NCBI GenBank assembly: GCA_900544095.1
Contig: UQTV01000004.1
Span: 124,001 to 188,000 of the forward strand
DNA: 64,000 nucleotides
Origin: an uncultured Collinsella sp.
GTDB lineage: Bacteria > Actinomycetota > Coriobacteriia > Coriobacteriales > Coriobacteriaceae
Direction: 5' to 3'
How positions within the stretch are numbered: the first letter of the stretch is position 1; the number at the start of each line of letters is the position of its first letter. Shown here piece by piece: positions 61,066-64,000 of this stretch. The notes under the pieces were generated by a model. It was not told the DNA's origin and searched no databases. It saw only the letters and a list, made by a program, of their open reading frames with translations. The position numbers and the translations under genes were made by a program.

Positions 61066-61863
61066 GTGGCGCTGGTATTTGACGTTCAGCAGGCGAGCGG
61101 CAAGCCCGACGACAACCGGCGCCCTGGCACCGCGTGCCCCTTTTGCGATACCGAGGGACTCGCCAATATCATCCGGCGCGACGGCGACTGCATCTGGCTC
61201 GAGAATAAGTTCAAAACCCTGCGCGCCACCCGTCAAACCGTGCTGATCGAGTCAGCCGATCACGATGCCGACCTGGTGACCTATGAGCCAGATGAACTCC
61301 ACCATGTGATGAGGTTTGCCCTGGATTGCTGGCAGCAGATGATCGATTCACGGCAGTATCGAAGCGTGCTCATGTATAAGAACAAGGGTCCTCTCTCGGG
61401 CGGTAGTCTCGTTCATCCGCACATGCAGATTGTGGGTTTGGAGCAGGAAGACGGCTATGCTTCGTTGACTTCCGCCAATTTCGAAGGCATCAATGTCTGG
61501 CAACAGGGGAGAATCGCGGCCAACATCTCAACCGAACCGATCATGGGGTTCTTTGAGGTCAACGTTTCAGCCCCGCAGGGAATCGCCGCCAGCGATGACA
61601 CAAGAGACCAAGCCGAGGCAGATCTCTTCGCCGATGCGATCCAGGTGGCTCTGCGCTATATCCTGAACGAGCACCACGGTGGTCGCGCAGAGTCGTACAA
61701 CTTGTTCTTCTATCACCTGGGCGGTCGGACCATTGCCAAGGCGCTGCCGCGTTGGGTGGTTTCGCCCTACTTTGTCGGCTATCGTTTGGCCCAGGTCAAT
61801 GCCGAGACAACGCTCGATATCGATGCTGAGCGCTTGCGTGCGCATCTGGAAACGCTCGTATAG
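61066..61863 (+). CDS. DUF4931/GalT-like HIT-superfamily protein
   Basis: The 265-residue protein has a zinc-type CPFC (residues 24-27) and the HIT/GalT nucleotide-transfer motif GGSLVHPHMQIVGL (His-Pro-His-x-Gln near residue 118), with YNLFFYHLGGRTIAKALPRW toward the C-terminus. That arrangement matches galactose-1-phosphate uridylyltransferase-like DUF4931 proteins, which are shorter than GalT. The central His would form a nucleotidyl intermediate. The substrate is unknown. The GTG start has GGAGG 8 bases upstream. Confidence 0.8.
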   Translation: MALVFDVQQASGKPDDNRRPGTACPFCDTEGLANIIRRDGDCIWLENKFKTLRATRQTVLIESADHDADLVTYEPDELHHVMRFALDCWQQMIDSRQYRSVLMYKNKGPLSGGSLVHPHMQIVGLEQEDGYASLTSANFEGINVWQQGRIAANISTEPIMGFFEVNVSAPQGIAASDDTRDQAEADLFADAIQVALRYILNEHHGGRAESYNLFFYHLGGRTIAKALPRWVVSPYFVGYRLAQVNAETTLDIDAERLRAHLETLV

Positions 61864-61893
61864 CAAGATTAACACCCGTGTAATGCGGACAGT

Positions 61894-62892
61894 CTAGCGC
61901 GCCATGGCGTCGCGGCCGGCCTCGACACGCTTGCGCTGGGCGGCGCGCTCCTCGCCGGTCAGACGCTCAAAGAGATGCCCGATAAACGAGGCGAGTATCT
62001 GCTGAAACAGCGTTCCGCACATGACGGGAAACACGACTTCGCCTGGAAAGTACTGTGTGGCGATGACGGCGCCCGAAGAGATGTTACGCATGCCGCAGGT
62101 AAAGCACATGGTAGTCGTCTCGCTATATGGCAGATGCAGCGCACGGGCGACCAGAAAACCGACGACAAAGCCGCTGATGGCGAAGGTCAAAATAAAGAGG
62201 GCGACTTCCAGACGCATCGCGTTCATGTGCAGGACGTACTCGCTCATGGCGGTGGAGTTGGAGGCGATAATGCCCATCATCATGAACTTGCAGGCGGGCG
62301 AGAGCGCGGGGGAGAGCTTCTCGTGTCCCCATCCACGTGTGAGCTCGTTGATCACGATGCCGAGCACGGCGGGGATGGCGATCATAAAGGCCATGTCCTG
62401 CATCATGCTCGGCACATCGATCGAGACGGTGGCACCCAGCAAGAGCTTCAGCGTGAGCGGAATCGTCACAGGCGAGATAACCGAGGACGTCAGGATGATG
62501 GTGAGCGCGAGCGGGCCGTTGCCGCCGAACATGCTAATCCACATAAAGGCAGTGACCGCCACGGGTACGCTGTACTTGAGCACGATGCCGCAGACAAGGT
62601 TGGGATTGGAGCCAAAGAACAGCGATCCCATGGCATAGGCTGCTATGGGAATAAGCACCGCCGAGACGAGCAGCGCCAAAATCAGGTGCAGGGGACGGCG
62701 GAACACCTCAGCGACCTGGTGGAAGGTGTTGCTGAGCGCACCTTGGAACGTCATAAAGGCGAAGAGGGCGGGAACGATGGGCTTGAGTACGCCGATCTGC
62801 TGGGGAAAGAGCACGCCGAGCGTTACGCAAATCGGAACGATGACCTGCATATGCCCCGCGAGGAACTTTCCCAGTCCAACCCATTGCTTCAT
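61894..62892 (-). CDS. Bile acid:sodium symporter-family transporter
   Basis: The 332-residue protein has about ten membrane helices and the family blocks VPALFAFMTFQGAL, MFGGNGPLALTIILTSSVIS and CFTCGMRNISSGAVIATQYF. Bacterial members move bile acids, pantoate or other organic anions with Na+. In a gut organism bile acid transport is tempting but not shown by sequence. The ATG at 62892 is the best start; longer readings add a poor N-terminus. Confidence 0.88.
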   Translation of the reverse strand: MKQWVGLGKFLAGHMQVIVPICVTLGVLFPQQIGVLKPIVPALFAFMTFQGALSNTFHQVAEVFRRPLHLILALLVSAVLIPIAAYAMGSLFFGSNPNLVCGIVLKYSVPVAVTAFMWISMFGGNGPLALTIILTSSVISPVTIPLTLKLLLGATVSIDVPSMMQDMAFMIAIPAVLGIVINELTRGWGHEKLSPALSPACKFMMMGIIASNSTAMSEYVLHMNAMRLEVALFILTFAISGFVVGFLVARALHLPYSETTTMCFTCGMRNISSGAVIATQYFPGEVVFPVMCGTLFQQILASFIGHLFERLTGEERAAQRKRVEAGRDAMAR

Positions 62893-63166
62893 ATGCCCCG
62901 TGACTCCCTTTATCCGCGAACTCGTTTGAATGGATATGCTAGACGCTCGCATGCGTCCGTGCGTCAGAAACGCTCGATTATTTCGAGGCTATTACCGGCC
63001 TCGTTTACCGAAACCAGGGCGTGCCGCGAGGCTCTGCGTCCGTGCCGCACGGTATAATAAATCCGTTCAACAGATCTGCCTGCCGAAGCGGGCATACACA
63101 GAGGACTCATCGCTATGAACCGTGAGAGGTATCGCGGCGACCTGCCCCTATCGGGGGTGGGCGCCT

Positions 63167-64000
63167 ATGTCATCGCTTAAGACGACGCATCGCTGGGCGG
63201 TCGCTCAGCAAAATCCCGAGCTCGAAAAGGAGCTTTCGGCTGGTCTGGGCATACCCGGGCTGGTGGCGCGCATTATGGTTGCGCACGGCATTACATCCAT
63301 CGAGGAAGGCCAGCTGTTTTTGACGCCTTCGCTCGATCGCGACTGGGCGGACCCGCTTGTTATTCCGGGCATGGCGGTCGTCGCCGACCGCGTTGAGCGT
63401 GCTATTCGCAACCACGAGCGTATCGCCGTCTTTGGCGATTTTGACGTCGACGGCATTACGTCGACTTGTCTGTTGACCGAGGCGCTACGTTCGTTTGGCG
63501 CCAACGTCACGCCGTTTATTCCGCACCGCTTTGACGAGGGCTACGGCCTGTCGCGTGCGGCGCTCGACCGCGTCAACGAGCTTGCTCAACCCAACCTGAT
63601 TGTGACCGTCGATAACGGTATTGCTGCCAAGGAAGAGGTCTCCTACCTGGAGAGCCTGGGGATTGATTTGGTGGTCACGGACCATCACGAGCCGTCCGAC
63701 CAGGTGCCGCAGGGCGTGCCCCTGACCGACCCCAAGCTCGAGGACGAGGGCCCCTCGCGCGAGCTTGCCGGTGCCGGTGTGGCGCTTAAGCTGGTACAGG
63801 TCCTGGGCGAGCGTTTGGGCAAGCCGTCGTATTGGCGTTCGCTGATAGAGGTCGCGGCGCTGGGCACCGTGTCCGACATGATGCCGCTCACGCCCGAGAA
63901 TCGCGCACTGGTCGCCGAGGGCATCCAGCAGATGCGCGTGACGGCCCGCCCCGGTTATATCGCGCTTGCCGCACTTGCCAAGGCCGACCTTTCTACCATT
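63167..64000 (+). CDS. recJ: Single-strand-specific 5'-3' exonuclease RecJ, N-terminal part
   Basis: The reading frame starts at ATG 63167 behind GGGGGTGG and is still open at the window edge after 278 codons. It has the DHH phosphoesterase motifs VFGDFDVDGITST (residues 88-100), TVDNG (147-151), VTDHH (170-174) and AALGTVSDMMPL, which bind the catalytic metals. RecJ degrades single-stranded DNA in RecFOR recombination, base excision and mismatch repair. The rest of the gene lies outside the window. A 21-codon ORF at 63115-63180 overlaps its start in another frame. Confidence 0.94.
   Translation, partial: MSSLKTTHRWAVAQQNPELEKELSAGLGIPGLVARIMVAHGITSIEEGQLFLTPSLDRDWADPLVIPGMAVVADRVERAIRNHERIAVFGDFDVDGITSTCLLTEALRSFGANVTPFIPHRFDEGYGLSRAALDRVNELAQPNLIVTVDNGIAAKEEVSYLESLGIDLVVTDHHEPSDQVPQGVPLTDPKLEDEGPSRELAGAGVALKLVQVLGERLGKPSYWRSLIEVAALGTVSDMMPLTPENRALVAEGIQQMRVTARPGYIALAALAKADLSTI

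Noticed and set aside
63115..63180. 21-codon ORF overlapping the recJ start
   Set aside because: It has a weak GAGGAC ribosome binding site and no recognisable sequence; such short frames are frequent by chance. It could only matter if conserved.
1..64000. tRNA, rRNA, prophage or a clear horizontally acquired island
   Set aside because: I found no tRNA cloverleaf, rRNA sequence, integrase or phage structural gene. Apart from the AT-rich liv leader, I saw no obvious shift in base composition by eye.

Overview
The window looks like a chromosomal segment of a high-GC gut anaerobe of the class Coriobacteriia, most likely Collinsella. This is inferred from protein families rather than from a marker gene: an oxygen-sensitive anaerobe gene set (reverse-type rubrerythrin, lactate dehydrogenase with EtfAB, bacterial Elp3), the clostridial-type single-chain PurL, a PdxST/PdxR vitamin B6 locus, and intergenic hairpins containing GGGACAG-like words. 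No rRNA, tRNA, CRISPR array, transposase gene or prophage was recognised.

Layout. 0-6 kb: a cut-off EamA exporter with a divergent LysR regulator; an XRE-HTH/aminotransferase fusion behind an array of AAATTGAAC sites; a minimal peptide deformylase-like gene; an MFS transporter broken by an amber codon; and a winged-helix protein with an RGG-repeat tail. 6-11 kb: a structured RNA-like element, pdxT-pdxS with divergent pdxR, and a DUF559-like nuclease-fold gene. Two direct copies of a ~120 bp element with terminal inverted repeats bound this gene; a third copy lies at 20.6 kb. 11-27 kb: rubrerythrin, Fe-ADH plus ALDH, HIRAN, phosphoesterase, DUF2130, a Ski2-like helicase, trmB, a methyltransferase, an HTH-membrane protein with a DUF4097 partner, elp3 and a spermidine-synthase-like gene.

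27-37 kb: a compact three-gene cassette (TerB-N protein, BrxD-like ATPase, Lhr-like helicase), a DUF554 membrane protein and a five-gene operon encoding mostly secreted or membrane-anchored proteins of unknown function. 37-45 kb: an lctD-etfB-etfA-like lactate oxidation operon, an HD hydrolase, azlCD, kdgT and a diguanylate cyclase. 45-55 kb: an EamA exporter, purL, a CPA2 antiporter, an SDR reductase and homoserine dehydrogenase. 55-61 kb: a complete branched-chain amino acid ABC transporter (livJHMGF) behind an AT-rich leader, then a second copy of the structured RNA-like element. 61-64 kb: cutC, a HIT/GalT-like protein, a bile-acid-symporter-family transporter and the 5' part of recJ.

The strongest signals outside ordinary genes are the two-copy RNA element, whose helices differ in sequence but keep their pairing (compensatory changes); the three-copy inverted-repeat element that supplies the stop codons of two neighbouring genes; the TerB-N/BrxD/Lhr cassette; and the HTH-aminotransferase fusion with its own operator array and a well-placed internal start. 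All gene names rest on reading motifs in the translations; no database search was run.
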